A stretch of DNA of 64,000 bases, from NCBI GenBank assembly GCA_028694105.1, contig JAQUUC010000001.1:62001-126000 (forward strand). Direction: 5' to 3'. Positions 27,647-36,000 of this stretch are shown here, one piece after another. Positions within the stretch are counted from its first letter, which is position 1. Each line of letters opens with the position of its first letter. The stretch comes from Hespellia sp. (GTDB lineage Bacteria; Bacillota; Clostridia; Lachnospirales; Lachnospiraceae). A model generated the notes under the pieces. It did not search any database and was not told where the DNA came from. It saw only the letters and a list, made by a program, of their open reading frames with translations. The position numbers were made by a program, and so were the translations under genes.

Positions 27647-28609
27647 TTACCCTTCTGCTTTATGTATCAATGCTTCAATTGCATTTCTGTATTCTTCCGG
27701 ATTCTTCATGCATGACATCGCATGGCCTGCCCCTTCCACGCGGAAGATTTCTTTCTCCGAACCGCAGGCATGATACAGCTCATCCGCCATAGAATACGGC
27801 ACGAAATGATCTGCCGTACCATGGATAAAGACCATTGGAACTTTCGCCTTTTCCACCATCTGTACCGGTGTTTTCTCATCCACTTTAAACTGACCGATAT
27901 GTTCACAGTACCATTTTACGAGGTTCATAAACGGAAATGAAAATGGAATGTGGTATCCGTTTCTCAGCTGCCAAGACATCATATCCCATATTGAAGTAAA
28001 TCCGCAGTCCTCTGCAATACCGACTACTTCCTCAGGAAGGTTCTCACATCCGCTGCAGACCATAACCGTTGCCGCACCCATGGATACTCCGTGCATGATG
28101 ATTTTTTTCTGTCCCTTCGTCTGTACCAGATACTCTGCCCAGGCAATCACATCATCACTTTCTTTGTATCCCATCGTTCGATATGTGCCTTCGCTCTCGC
28201 CATGTGCACGCTGATCGACAGCCAGCACATTATAGCCCTTCTCATAATACATGGAGCCTGCAAACAAGAGACTTCCATGCCACGCTGTAATTCCATGTAC
28301 GACAAGTACTGTCTTGTCCGCTCCCTGATCAAAATAATGTCCTGCCAGCTTCAGCCCATCATCGCTGGTAATTTCAACCTTCTCATGAATATCCATATGG
28401 GCCTGTTTCCATTTCAGACCTTTTATATCCAGCATACGGTATTCATCTTTCACACATTTTTCATTAATCAGATCTGCCTGTGTTTCAAGTTCGGAGGCTT
28501 TATCATTCTGCCGTTTAATAAATGAAGCAAACATATACCATGATGCGCCCGCAAAAGCACCGCCAACAACTGCCGCCGTCTTAACAGCTGCGTTTAATTT
28601 CTTTCCCAT
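27647..28609 (-). CDS. Membrane-anchored alpha/beta hydrolase
   Basis: This 320-residue serine hydrolase has one N-terminal membrane segment (about residues 8-28), so the catalytic domain probably faces the membrane surface. The alpha/beta-hydrolase features are VLVVHGITAWHG (oxyanion region), the nucleophile elbow HGVSMGAATV, an acid in HGTADHFVP and the histidine in GAGHAMS. The family includes esterases and acylglycerol lipases; the substrate is unknown. The start at 28609 has AGGAGAG about seven bases upstream. Eleven codons further upstream are also open but lack a site. It is the first gene of a two-gene unit with the DUF975-CmpB protein. Confidence 0.85.
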   Translation of the reverse strand: MGKKLNAAVKTAAVVGGAFAGASWYMFASFIKRQNDKASELETQADLINEKCVKDEYRMLDIKGLKWKQAHMDIHEKVEITSDDGLKLAGHYFDQGADKTVLVVHGITAWHGSLLFAGSMYYEKGYNVLAVDQRAHGESEGTYRTMGYKESDDVIAWAEYLVQTKGQKKIIMHGVSMGAATVMVCSGCENLPEEVVGIAEDCGFTSIWDMMSWQLRNGYHIPFSFPFMNLVKWYCEHIGQFKVDEKTPVQMVEKAKVPMVFIHGTADHFVPYSMADELYHACGSEKEIFRVEGAGHAMSCMKNPEEYRNAIEALIHKAEG

Positions 28610-28718
28610 AACGCTTCTCTCCTTTTTTATTTTTCTTCGCACGATGTGATACGACTGATTTTTATTACATTATAACACGTAGAACACAAAATGGTGTTAT
28701 AATAGCAACAAAAAGTAG

Positions 28719-28747
28719 TTGACATTCCAAATTGCTTCGAATATGAT
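28719..28747 (+). promoter_or_regulatory. Promoter for proA
   Basis: TTGACA (28719-28724), exact 17-bp spacer, TATGAT (28742-28747). Confidence 0.75.
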
Positions 28748-28783
28748 GAACAAAATAAACTGAGAAGAAAGTGAGTTGCATCC

Positions 28784-30091
28784 ATGAATATTAAAGAAGA
28801 AACAACGAAAATGAAAAGTGCCGCCCCAATTCTGGCCAGCTCCACAATCGAGCAGCGAAACTCGGCTTTAGACACAATTGCTGACACTCTTTTCGCACAT
28901 AAAGATGAAATTTTCAAGGCGAATGCACAGGATGTGTCCGCCGCCGCAGATGCCGGAATTGCTCCGGCTGTGCAAAAGCGCCTGAAATTTGATGAAGGGA
29001 AATTAAGCGATGTCATCGGCGGAATCAAACAATTAATTTCACTTCCGGATCCACTTGCCGGAACTTCTCTCGCAAGAGAATTGGATGAAGGTCTGACGCT
29101 CTACCGCGTGAACTGCCCGATTGGTGTGATCGGAGTCATCTTCGAGGCACGCCCCGATGCACTGGTGCAGATTTCTTCGCTCTGTATCAAAAGTGGTAAC
29201 TGCGCTATCCTGAAAGGCGGAAAAGAGACTGCAAAAACGAACAAAGTCTTATTCGAGCTCATTCACCAGAGCGTCATCGAAGCAGGACTTCCGGCTGAAT
29301 GTATGCTTCAGGCGCAGCAGCACAACGAGATCGACGAACTGCTCTCCTGCCATGAGAATGTGGATCTTCTGATCCCACGCGGTTCTAATGCATTTGTACA
29401 ATATATCATGAACAATACGAAGATTCCGGTGATGGGACACGCCGATGGCATCTGCCATATTTATGCAGATGAATCGTATGATATACAGAAAGCAATCCCG
29501 ATTATTGTGGATGCTAAAACGCAATACACGGCTGCATGCAACGCTGTCGAAACGCTTTTGGTAAACAGAAAAATCGCAAAAGAGTTTCTTCCACTGCTCG
29601 CAAAGGCATTATCAGAGAATCACGTGAAGATTCGGGGAACGAAAGAAGTAGCCGGAATTCTGGCAGACGCTGCCTGCTGCGACTCTCCACTGTTGTGTGA
29701 AGTGATCGCAGATGATGATTTCAACCATGAATATCTGGATTTAATTCTTGCGATTAAGCTTGTAGATGATATTGACGAAGCAATCGTACACATCAACAAA
29801 TTCGGTTCACATCACACGGACTGTATCATCACAGACGATGATGGCGCCGCGGCTCATTTTATGCAGATGGTCGATTCCGCCGGAGTTTATCAGAATTGTT
29901 CCACACGTTTTGCAGATGGATTCCGCTATGGTTTCGGTGCCGAGGTCGGCATCAGCACCGGCAAGATTCATGCCCGCGGACCTGTCGGTTTGGAAGGATT
30001 AGTTACATATAAGTACAAGCTGTTCGGAAAAGGGCAGATTGTCGGCGATTACGCGAGTGGAAGAAGTGCGTTCCACTTTAAAGATTTGTAG
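28784..30091 (+). CDS. proA: Gamma-glutamyl phosphate reductase
   Basis: ProA reduces gamma-glutamyl phosphate with NADPH to glutamate semialdehyde, the second step of proline synthesis. At 435 aa it is a little longer than usual (about 415-420). The aldehyde-dehydrogenase-like features are present: IGVIFEARPDALVQISSLCIKSGN, ILKGGKET, LLIPRGSNAFVQYI, and the catalytic Cys in TAACNAVETLL. The end HARGPVGLEGLVTYKYKLFGKGQIVGDYASG is typical. A strong promoter and terminator flank it, so it is a single-gene unit. Glutamate 5-kinase (proB), its usual partner, is not adjacent. Confidence 0.96.
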   Translation: MNIKEETTKMKSAAPILASSTIEQRNSALDTIADTLFAHKDEIFKANAQDVSAAADAGIAPAVQKRLKFDEGKLSDVIGGIKQLISLPDPLAGTSLARELDEGLTLYRVNCPIGVIGVIFEARPDALVQISSLCIKSGNCAILKGGKETAKTNKVLFELIHQSVIEAGLPAECMLQAQQHNEIDELLSCHENVDLLIPRGSNAFVQYIMNNTKIPVMGHADGICHIYADESYDIQKAIPIIVDAKTQYTAACNAVETLLVNRKIAKEFLPLLAKALSENHVKIRGTKEVAGILADAACCDSPLLCEVIADDDFNHEYLDLILAIKLVDDIDEAIVHINKFGSHHTDCIITDDDGAAAHFMQMVDSAGVYQNCSTRFADGFRYGFGAEVGISTGKIHARGPVGLEGLVTYKYKLFGKGQIVGDYASGRSAFHFKDL

Positions 30092-30163
30092 AGAGTAATA
30101 CGCATATCATGTCAGCCGCTTTTCCGTAATGTTCTGTCTCTGCCATCATACTCTGCATTACAC

Positions 30164-30207
30164 AAAAAAACAACCCTTCTGTCATTTGACCGTCAGGTTG
30201 TTTTCTT
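30164..30207. terminator. Bidirectional terminator between proA and the DUF5692 gene
   Basis: AAAACAACC (30167-30175) pairs with GGTTGTTTT (30196-30204), with poly-A and poly-T at the ends. Confidence 0.75.
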
Positions 30208-30240
30208 TGTTCTGTTCAGATATCTGTTGCAATAATTTCT

Positions 30241-31230
30241 CTACTCTGCTCTTGCAAGTGCCTTCTCGAAATCTCGTGTCCCCACAAAGATTTCTTTTTT
30301 ATAAGGATTCTTTTTATATTTCTTAGAACGATAGATAATATATCCGAGTGCAAGTACATTTGCAACAAGTGCGAGTACACTGATTACCGTGATCGGCATG
30401 AAGTTATTGTTGTACTGCACGCTCTTCACTGCGAAGATTCCCTGATCTTGGAACAATGGGAATACCTGCGCGAACATACACCAGATTGCCAGCGTATTCG
30501 CACGGTTCTGAATCCAGCCACCTTTGTTCCACAGTGCGTTGGCAACAGTAGGTGCAAGCAATAATGCAACTCCACAATACCATGCGTGTGTCGGTAAGCA
30601 GTTGTATGTATAAGCAAAGTTCCAAATGTCGTAAGCTACGATAAATACCCAAGTCATATCAGGCCATAACATATCTGATTTATCCTTGGAGGAGTAGATT
30701 CCCCACCAGCCTGTCATACAGAAGATATTAAGTATTCCTGCGATACCGTTGAATACGTTGTGCCATCCACCGTAAAGCATTACGTTCTCAGATGATTTCC
30801 ACCAGCCATCCATAGCTGCAAAGCCACGGAATGCTGACTCGAAGTCGCTGCATACAGCGATTAGAATATTGATTGCTACGATTACGAATGGGAATACTTT
30901 GAACCATTCTGTATTTCCGATTCCTTTTTTGTACTTTAATGCCATAAAGCCGATACATCCTGCGGTTGCAGCATACAGCTTCGCGTAATGGAACCAGCTT
31001 GTCATATGTACATAGGTCGGATTGTTCAGTGCCCACTCCTGTCCGTTTGCTGCACAGACATAGATCGCGATAAAGTAGACTGTTAAGATTGCCGGTAAAA
31101 TCAAGAAGAAAAAGATTCCTCCCATCTTTGTACGGCGAGCAATTTCATTCGCAATGATCAGTCCTGCAAACACCAGAACCCAGCCTATCCATTGAAAAAT
31201 TGCTCCGTCACCATAAACTTGAAACAACAT
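30241..31230 (-). CDS. DUF5692-like membrane protein
   Basis: This 329-residue membrane protein has about nine hydrophobic segments and many Trp and aromatic residues. I recognise it as resembling the DUF5692 family from gut Clostridia and Bacteroidetes (WIGWVLVFAGLIIANEIARRTKMGG; WPDMTWVFIVAYDIWNFAYTYNCLPTHAWYCG). No function is established for that family. There is no signal for export apart from the first membrane segment. It ends in a short basic cytoplasmic tail (RSKKYKKNPYKKE). It is a single-gene unit, convergent with proA. Confidence 0.7.
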   Translation of the reverse strand: MLFQVYGDGAIFQWIGWVLVFAGLIIANEIARRTKMGGIFFFLILPAILTVYFIAIYVCAANGQEWALNNPTYVHMTSWFHYAKLYAATAGCIGFMALKYKKGIGNTEWFKVFPFVIVAINILIAVCSDFESAFRGFAAMDGWWKSSENVMLYGGWHNVFNGIAGILNIFCMTGWWGIYSSKDKSDMLWPDMTWVFIVAYDIWNFAYTYNCLPTHAWYCGVALLLAPTVANALWNKGGWIQNRANTLAIWCMFAQVFPLFQDQGIFAVKSVQYNNNFMPITVISVLALVANVLALGYIIYRSKKYKKNPYKKEIFVGTRDFEKALARAE

Positions 31231-31384
31231 ATTTTGTACCTCCTCTTTCTCTGGTTGTACCAGATTTCATTCCTTGTCAAAAGCTTAACGCTATTCTATA
31301 TGAATGTCAAGAAAAGGCTAAAATTCAGAATATTTTTCGTTATTTCTTCTAATTATTGCGAGCGTATTTTAGCTATTATTTTGC

Positions 31385-31430
31385 AAAAGAAAAGAATTGG
31401 CATCTGGTCATACCAATTCTTTCTTTTTAT
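31385..31430 (-). terminator. Terminator after the Rpn-type nuclease gene
   Basis: AAAGAATTGG (31391-31400) and CCAATTCTTT (31413-31422) are perfect 10-bp arms. On the minus strand TTCTTTTGC follows; on the plus strand CTTTTTA follows. Confidence 0.65.
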
Positions 31431-31476
31431 GGTCTCTGCGTGCTGACCGTGCCACATACTGCAAAGATTGAGGTAT

Positions 31477-32418
31477 CTATTCTGCATCTAACCCGCGGAT
31501 CTCACCTTCTGTCAGGCCCGTTGCCGCCGCGATTACATCCATAGATACGCCCTCATCCCGTAATTTCAGAGCTATGTTGATCCGCTCCTCTTCACGCCCC
31601 TCTGCTCTTCCTTCGGCCCTTGCATCCCGTCTGTCCAACGCTCTTTGCTTTTTCTCATTATATTCTGTAAGAATCAACTGTCTCACCTCATTTCGATTTT
31701 TCAGAAGAAACTCCCTTAACACGTCATGTTCTATACAGTATTCACTTGCCATATCAATCGCTTCATCCAATTCAAAACCTTCTCCTTGGAACACACGAAT
31801 CTGCTCGATAAATGTTGCATATTCTTCTAACAATTTACACTGATTCATAATTGCCTTATTATGTCCCAGATTGATGTTCAACATGACAGCTGTAAACTCC
31901 ATGCAGCCATCCGGATGTTCAAAAGCATCTGACAACTTAAGCTCCATCCTGTCTTCGCAGGCATCTGTTCCATTATAGAACACAATATACTTCGGTGTGG
32001 GAATCTTTATCAGTTTCTCACCATAGAGATTCTCCTGACTAACGGCTAAAAAGCCTTGTAGAACACCTGCAAAATAGAGCAATCCCCGCAGCGGCATATT
32101 GGGATTAAATGTCGATTGATGTTCATACAGATTCAGGTAATTCCCAATCAAAAACGAACAATCATTCTTCATCCCCATATAGACTGCGTCTTCCAGTGTT
32201 GTGATAACGAGTTCGTCTGCATTCGTATAATCCGAATGGTTCACCGCATTATACAATTCCAGTAATGCCTTTTTCTCACTGAACACTTTCAGAAACAGAC
32301 GATCCTTCTGCTTCCGATTCACACGGAAAACCCTGCGCAAAATGCGCATCAGCCATGACTTTTTTACTTGAACTGTCTTTCCTTCGTAGATAATCTCCAG
32401 TACTTGTTTCTGTCTCAT
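31477..32418 (-). CDS. Rpn family PD-(D/E)XK nuclease / recombination-promoting protein
   Basis: This 313-residue protein fits the Rpn/transposase_31-like families that are numerous in gut Clostridia. The restriction-like nuclease core is visible: KNDCSFLIGNYLNLYEHQSTFNPNMPLRGLLYF, where Asp and the E-x-Q pair replace the usual (D/E)-x-K. An upstream Asp lies in the LVITTLEDAVYMG part. The C-terminus is helical and highly charged (RRDARAEGRAEGREEERINIA), ending in a helix-turn-helix-like tail, as in relatives. The start at 32418 has GGAGG eight bases upstream. Rpn proteins cut DNA and promote RecA-independent recombination; they are often present in many diverged copies per genome. Confidence 0.8.
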   Translation of the reverse strand: MRQKQVLEIIYEGKTVQVKKSWLMRILRRVFRVNRKQKDRLFLKVFSEKKALLELYNAVNHSDYTNADELVITTLEDAVYMGMKNDCSFLIGNYLNLYEHQSTFNPNMPLRGLLYFAGVLQGFLAVSQENLYGEKLIKIPTPKYIVFYNGTDACEDRMELKLSDAFEHPDGCMEFTAVMLNINLGHNKAIMNQCKLLEEYATFIEQIRVFQGEGFELDEAIDMASEYCIEHDVLREFLLKNRNEVRQLILTEYNEKKQRALDRRDARAEGRAEGREEERINIALKLRDEGVSMDVIAAATGLTEGEIRGLDAE

Positions 32419-32617
32419 GTTTTCTTCCTCCATTATAAATGATAGTAGAAGTAAACACAACAAAAAACAGAAGATAAAAAACGAAGATTTCCCATAGCAT
32501 TTACTTCAAAAATAAAAGGGTAACTCGGCGATATGCCGAAAAAATAGAATTCTCCGAATAGAACTCCGGATGAATGTAATTCATACTATAGCACAGACAT
32601 TTTTATATTGCAATCCC

Positions 32618-32655
32618 AAAATATCGCCAGCTAAAATCAGCTGACGACATTTTTC
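32618..32655 (-). terminator. Terminator after the sigma-like gene
   Basis: TATCGCCAGCT (32622-32632) pairs with AGCTGACGACA (32639-32649) allowing two G-U pairs; a TATTTTG tract follows on the minus strand. Confidence 0.6.
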
Positions 32656-32661
32656 TGGTAT

Positions 32662-33435
32662 CTATTCACCTTCTGTCCGGCCTGCTGCCTTCGAAATCAA
32701 ATCCAGCACGCCCTGCAATTCCTCCTCCGGCATCTTCGTATACTCTGCAAGTTCCTGTGTCGTAACGCCACGGTCATACTGCTCTTCCAATATCTTCTTA
32801 GCTTCCTGCACAAGACTCATCTTGCCGACAACGCTATTGCCTTCATCCGCAATTTCACCACTCTCCACAATGAAGTCCCACATGCTCTTTTCAATACAGT
32901 CCGAAAGGAGGCTTCGATAATCCACTTCGCTCTTGCTTCCAAGTAATTCCCGTAGTTTCAGGAACAGTCCCATATTTCCTTCCTGAACAATATCTTCAAG
33001 GCTTGCTTTTGCGTTCCGGTGTTTTTTCGCAAGGTCCAGCACCCTTCCCAGCCAGCAGTCTGCCAGTTTCTTTATCGAAGTTTCATCACCTGCTGCCAAC
33101 TGCTCATAAAGCTTATCCTCCTGCACTTTACTGCATGGGGGAATCTCGCTCAGTTCATCCAGATACATCTGAAGTATCGGCGATACTTCAATCTCCGCTT
33201 CTGTAAATCCATCCGGCTCTTCACTGTCAGAATTGGCATCTTCCGGCTTTTCTTCTGCACCGTCATTCTCATGTGGAGTCGTAAGGTATGCAAACACTAA
33301 TTTCTTTTGCTCCTCATTCAGCTCCATATCAGCAAAATAGTCTAAGATTTCCTCTTCTGTCATCGGTTCCGGTGCTGTCCGGATAATCTCTGCAACACTT
33401 TCCAGCGTCTCTTTGAATTTCGCTCTATCTAACAT
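32662..33435 (-). CDS. Sigma-70-like protein lacking region 4
   Basis: This 257-residue protein has sigma-factor features, but not a whole one. Residues about 10-55 resemble region 1.1 (PMTEEEILDYFADMELNEEQ). After an acidic linker, region 1.2/2.1-like sequence follows (ILQMYLDELSEIPPCSKVQEDKLYEQLAAGDETSIKKLADCWL), then the best match, LEDIVQEGNMGLFLKLREL (core-binding region 2.2). Regions 2.3-2.4, which melt and read the -10 box, are not recognisable. A short region-3-like stretch (VTTQELAEYTKMPEEELQGVLDLI) ends the protein; region 4 is missing. The start overlaps the end of the aldo/keto reductase gene, so translation is probably coupled. It may bind core polymerase without normal promoter recognition. 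Confidence 0.7.
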   Translation of the reverse strand: MLDRAKFKETLESVAEIIRTAPEPMTEEEILDYFADMELNEEQKKLVFAYLTTPHENDGAEEKPEDANSDSEEPDGFTEAEIEVSPILQMYLDELSEIPPCSKVQEDKLYEQLAAGDETSIKKLADCWLGRVLDLAKKHRNAKASLEDIVQEGNMGLFLKLRELLGSKSEVDYRSLLSDCIEKSMWDFIVESGEIADEGNSVVGKMSLVQEAKKILEEQYDRGVTTQELAEYTKMPEEELQGVLDLISKAAGRTEGE

Positions 33436-34453
33436 CCACTTCACCTGCTAATACTTTCTTATAATCTTCATAATTCTTCTTCAACAAATCCGGCGTATGT
33501 AATCCATAAGGACATTTACTCATGCATTTGCCACATTCCAGACACTCCTCAATCTTACTCATTTTGTCCTGCCAGTCTTTTGTAAGCCATGCATCAGACG
33601 GAGCTCTTCGCAGCATCAGCGACATACGTGCACACTGATTGATTTCAATTCCGACGGGACATGGCATGCAATATCCACATCCACGACAGAAATCTCCGCT
33701 GAGTTCTCCTTTGTCGCGAGAAATAATGGCCTTGATTTCCTCTGTCATCTGCGGTGGATTCGTCATAAATGAAATGAACTCATCTAATTCCGCCCCCTTC
33801 TGAACGCCCCAGATTGGAAGAACATTATCAAACTGTGCTTCAAAAGCATAGGCGGCTCTGGCATCATTAATTAATCCCCCGGACAAAGCTTTCATTGCAA
33901 TGAAGCCCATGTTATTCTCCTTACACAGACTCACCAGCTCGACATCTTTCTCAATAGCCAAGTAGCAGAACGGGAACTGCAGTGTCTCGTATAATCCCGA
34001 TTCAATCGCCTCCTTTGCAACTGCAAGCCGATGATTTGTAATACCGATGTGACGAATCTTCCCCTGCTCTTTTGCTTCCAGCATCGCCTCGTAAAGTCCG
34101 CTGCCATCTCCCGGCTTCGGACAGACTGCCGGATTGTGGAACTGATAGATATCGATATAATCCGTTCTCAGATTGCGAAGCGAAGTATTCAAGTCCTTCC
34201 AGAAATCTTCTGCTGTCTGAGCACCTGTCTTCGTAGCGATAAAGACATTCCCACGAATCCCTTCTAAAGCTTCTCCGAGCTTCTCCTCGCTGTCAGAATA
34301 CCATCTTGCCGTATCAAAAAATGTAATTCCCGCACCGTATGCTTTTCTTGCAAGCGATACTGCATCCTCGGTGGAAATGCGCTGGATTGGGAGTGCTCCG
34401 AATCCGTTTTTATTTACGGTTATATTTGTACTTCCTAATGTTACTGTCTCCAT
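33425..34453 (-). CDS. Aldo/keto reductase with C-terminal ferredoxin domain
   Basis: This 342-residue oxidoreductase joins an aldo/keto reductase barrel (residues 1-about 250) to a two-cluster ferredoxin tail. The barrel shows FGALPIQR, the FFDTARWYSDSEEKLGEAL segment with the catalytic Asp/Tyr region, and IGITNHRL. The tail has CRGCGYCMPCPVGI and CLECGKCMSKCPYGL, each a [4Fe-4S] site. Such enzymes link carbonyl reduction to ferredoxin electrons in anaerobes; the substrate is unknown. It overlaps the sigma-like gene by 11 bp. mgtE lies 71 bp upstream on the same strand, with no clear terminator between. Confidence 0.9.
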   Translation of the reverse strand: METVTLGSTNITVNKNGFGALPIQRISTEDAVSLARKAYGAGITFFDTARWYSDSEEKLGEALEGIRGNVFIATKTGAQTAEDFWKDLNTSLRNLRTDYIDIYQFHNPAVCPKPGDGSGLYEAMLEAKEQGKIRHIGITNHRLAVAKEAIESGLYETLQFPFCYLAIEKDVELVSLCKENNMGFIAMKALSGGLINDARAAYAFEAQFDNVLPIWGVQKGAELDEFISFMTNPPQMTEEIKAIISRDKGELSGDFCRGCGYCMPCPVGIEINQCARMSLMLRRAPSDAWLTKDWQDKMSKIEECLECGKCMSKCPYGLHTPDLLKKNYEDYKKVLAGEVDVR

Positions 34454-34524
34454 GTGTTAACCAACCTTTCTTCCTTTCATCTTCTATTTGTATTATTATC
34501 CTCCATCAGGAATCGCTGACTTTC

Positions 34525-35922
34525 TCATGACCCCAAATGCATCACATTCATCAGGAACAGCCACGCCAGACCATAGTACGTAACAACGGCCACCAAATCA
34601 TTCACAGTCGTAATCAAAGGCCCCGAGGCAACCGCCGGATCAATCTTAATCTTATGGAAAAACAATGGCACAATCGTTCCAACCATACTCGAGATAATCA
34701 TCGCCACCATCAGTGCCGCGCCGACACATCCCGATACCGCAAACGCATACATGAGCGGCTTTCCTTTCAGGAAATGGATATAGCCCCCAATCATACACAT
34801 TGAAAATGCACCGAGCAGTAATCCGTTGGAACATCCGATCCGCATCTCTTTGAAGACCAGCGATGCTTTCTGTCCCGGCTTTAAGTTCTCGCCCATCAGC
34901 ACACGGATTGTGACAGCAAGGGACTGTGTTCCGACATTTCCTGCCATCCCGAGAATCAGGGACTGGAAGCTCACAATCAAAGCCAGTTGTGCCACAACAC
35001 CTTCAAATAACCCGACGACCGTGGATACCACCATGCCGAGGAACAGCAGGATAATCAGCCACGGGAGCCGTTTTTTCATACTTTCCAGCAGTGTCTCATG
35101 CAGATCCTCCTCCGCAGTCAAACCGGCCAGCTTAGCGTAATCCTCACCCATCTCATCATCCACGACTTCAATGAGGTCCTGTGCGGTAATGACACCGATT
35201 AATTTATCGTCATCATCCAAAATCGGAATTGAATCTTCCGCATAGTTCTTGATACGCTCAATACATTCATCGATTGTCTCATGCGCATGCACATATGGAT
35301 AAGAGGTACTGATCAAAGCCTCCAGATCATCATACTCACGGGCGATAATCAGATCCTTCAAATCCAATGCCCCGTAAAAGGTCTCATCATCATTACTCAC
35401 ATAAATGGTGGAGATGTTGTCATTCTCTTCCGCCTGACGAATCAGTTCTTTCATCGCTTGCTTCACCGACAGATGCTTCTTAATCTCAATGAAATTGGTG
35501 GACATCTCACTTCCGATTTCATTTTCATCATACGAACAGATCAGATTGATATCCTGTGTGCTCTCATCGTCCATGAGGTCCATGAGCTGTTCACGGACTT
35601 CCTCATCGACTTCCTCAAGGACATCGACAGCATCATCCGAGTCCATGTTTTCAATGATATCTGCTGCATTCTCTATCTCTAATTCATCGATATATTTTCC
35701 GACATCCTCCAGATATGTGAAAATCTCTGATGTGGTATCTTCTCCTAAAATGCGGTAGAGTTTTTTTCGTTCCTCTACCGTCAGGGTCTCTAACGCTCCG
35801 GCAATATCATTCTCATGATACTTTTCCAGTTTTTTTCTAATTTCGTTATCGGAAGCATCACTCTCTATAATCTGAATCAGCTCTTCCTCATAATTCGGCT
35901 GGGTTAAATTCGTATTATCCAT
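34525..35922 (-). CDS. mgtE: Magnesium transporter MgtE
   Basis: MgtE (465 aa) is a dimeric Mg2+ channel gated by intracellular magnesium. The cytoplasmic N domain comes first (helical superfamily repeat: LGEDTTSEIFTYLEDVGKY; IIENMDSDDAVDVLEEVDEE), then two CBS domains (about residues 140-265, with STIYVSNDDETFYGALDL and DDDDKLIGVITAQDLIEVV). Five membrane helices follow (RLPWLIILLFLGMVVSTVVG; VGTQSLAVTIRVLMGE; TTVNDLVAVVTYYGLAWLFL). The ND motif for Mg2+ in the last helix is present. There is no M-box riboswitch in the 78-bp gap upstream. The FAD oxidoreductase gene is upstream on the same strand. Confidence 0.95.
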   Translation of the reverse strand: MDNTNLTQPNYEEELIQIIESDASDNEIRKKLEKYHENDIAGALETLTVEERKKLYRILGEDTTSEIFTYLEDVGKYIDELEIENAADIIENMDSDDAVDVLEEVDEEVREQLMDLMDDESTQDINLICSYDENEIGSEMSTNFIEIKKHLSVKQAMKELIRQAEENDNISTIYVSNDDETFYGALDLKDLIIAREYDDLEALISTSYPYVHAHETIDECIERIKNYAEDSIPILDDDDKLIGVITAQDLIEVVDDEMGEDYAKLAGLTAEEDLHETLLESMKKRLPWLIILLFLGMVVSTVVGLFEGVVAQLALIVSFQSLILGMAGNVGTQSLAVTIRVLMGENLKPGQKASLVFKEMRIGCSNGLLLGAFSMCMIGGYIHFLKGKPLMYAFAVSGCVGAALMVAMIISSMVGTIVPLFFHKIKIDPAVASGPLITTVNDLVAVVTYYGLAWLFLMNVMHLGS

Positions 35923-36000
35923 GACACTCCCCTTTCTTCCTATAATATGTCATCGGCCATAAGACTGATGATCTGCGCACACACCCGTGTGCTCCTGTTC

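Noticed and set aside
35923..36000. M-box magnesium riboswitch before mgtE
   Set aside because: The gap is only 78 bp and shows no M-box fold or terminator.
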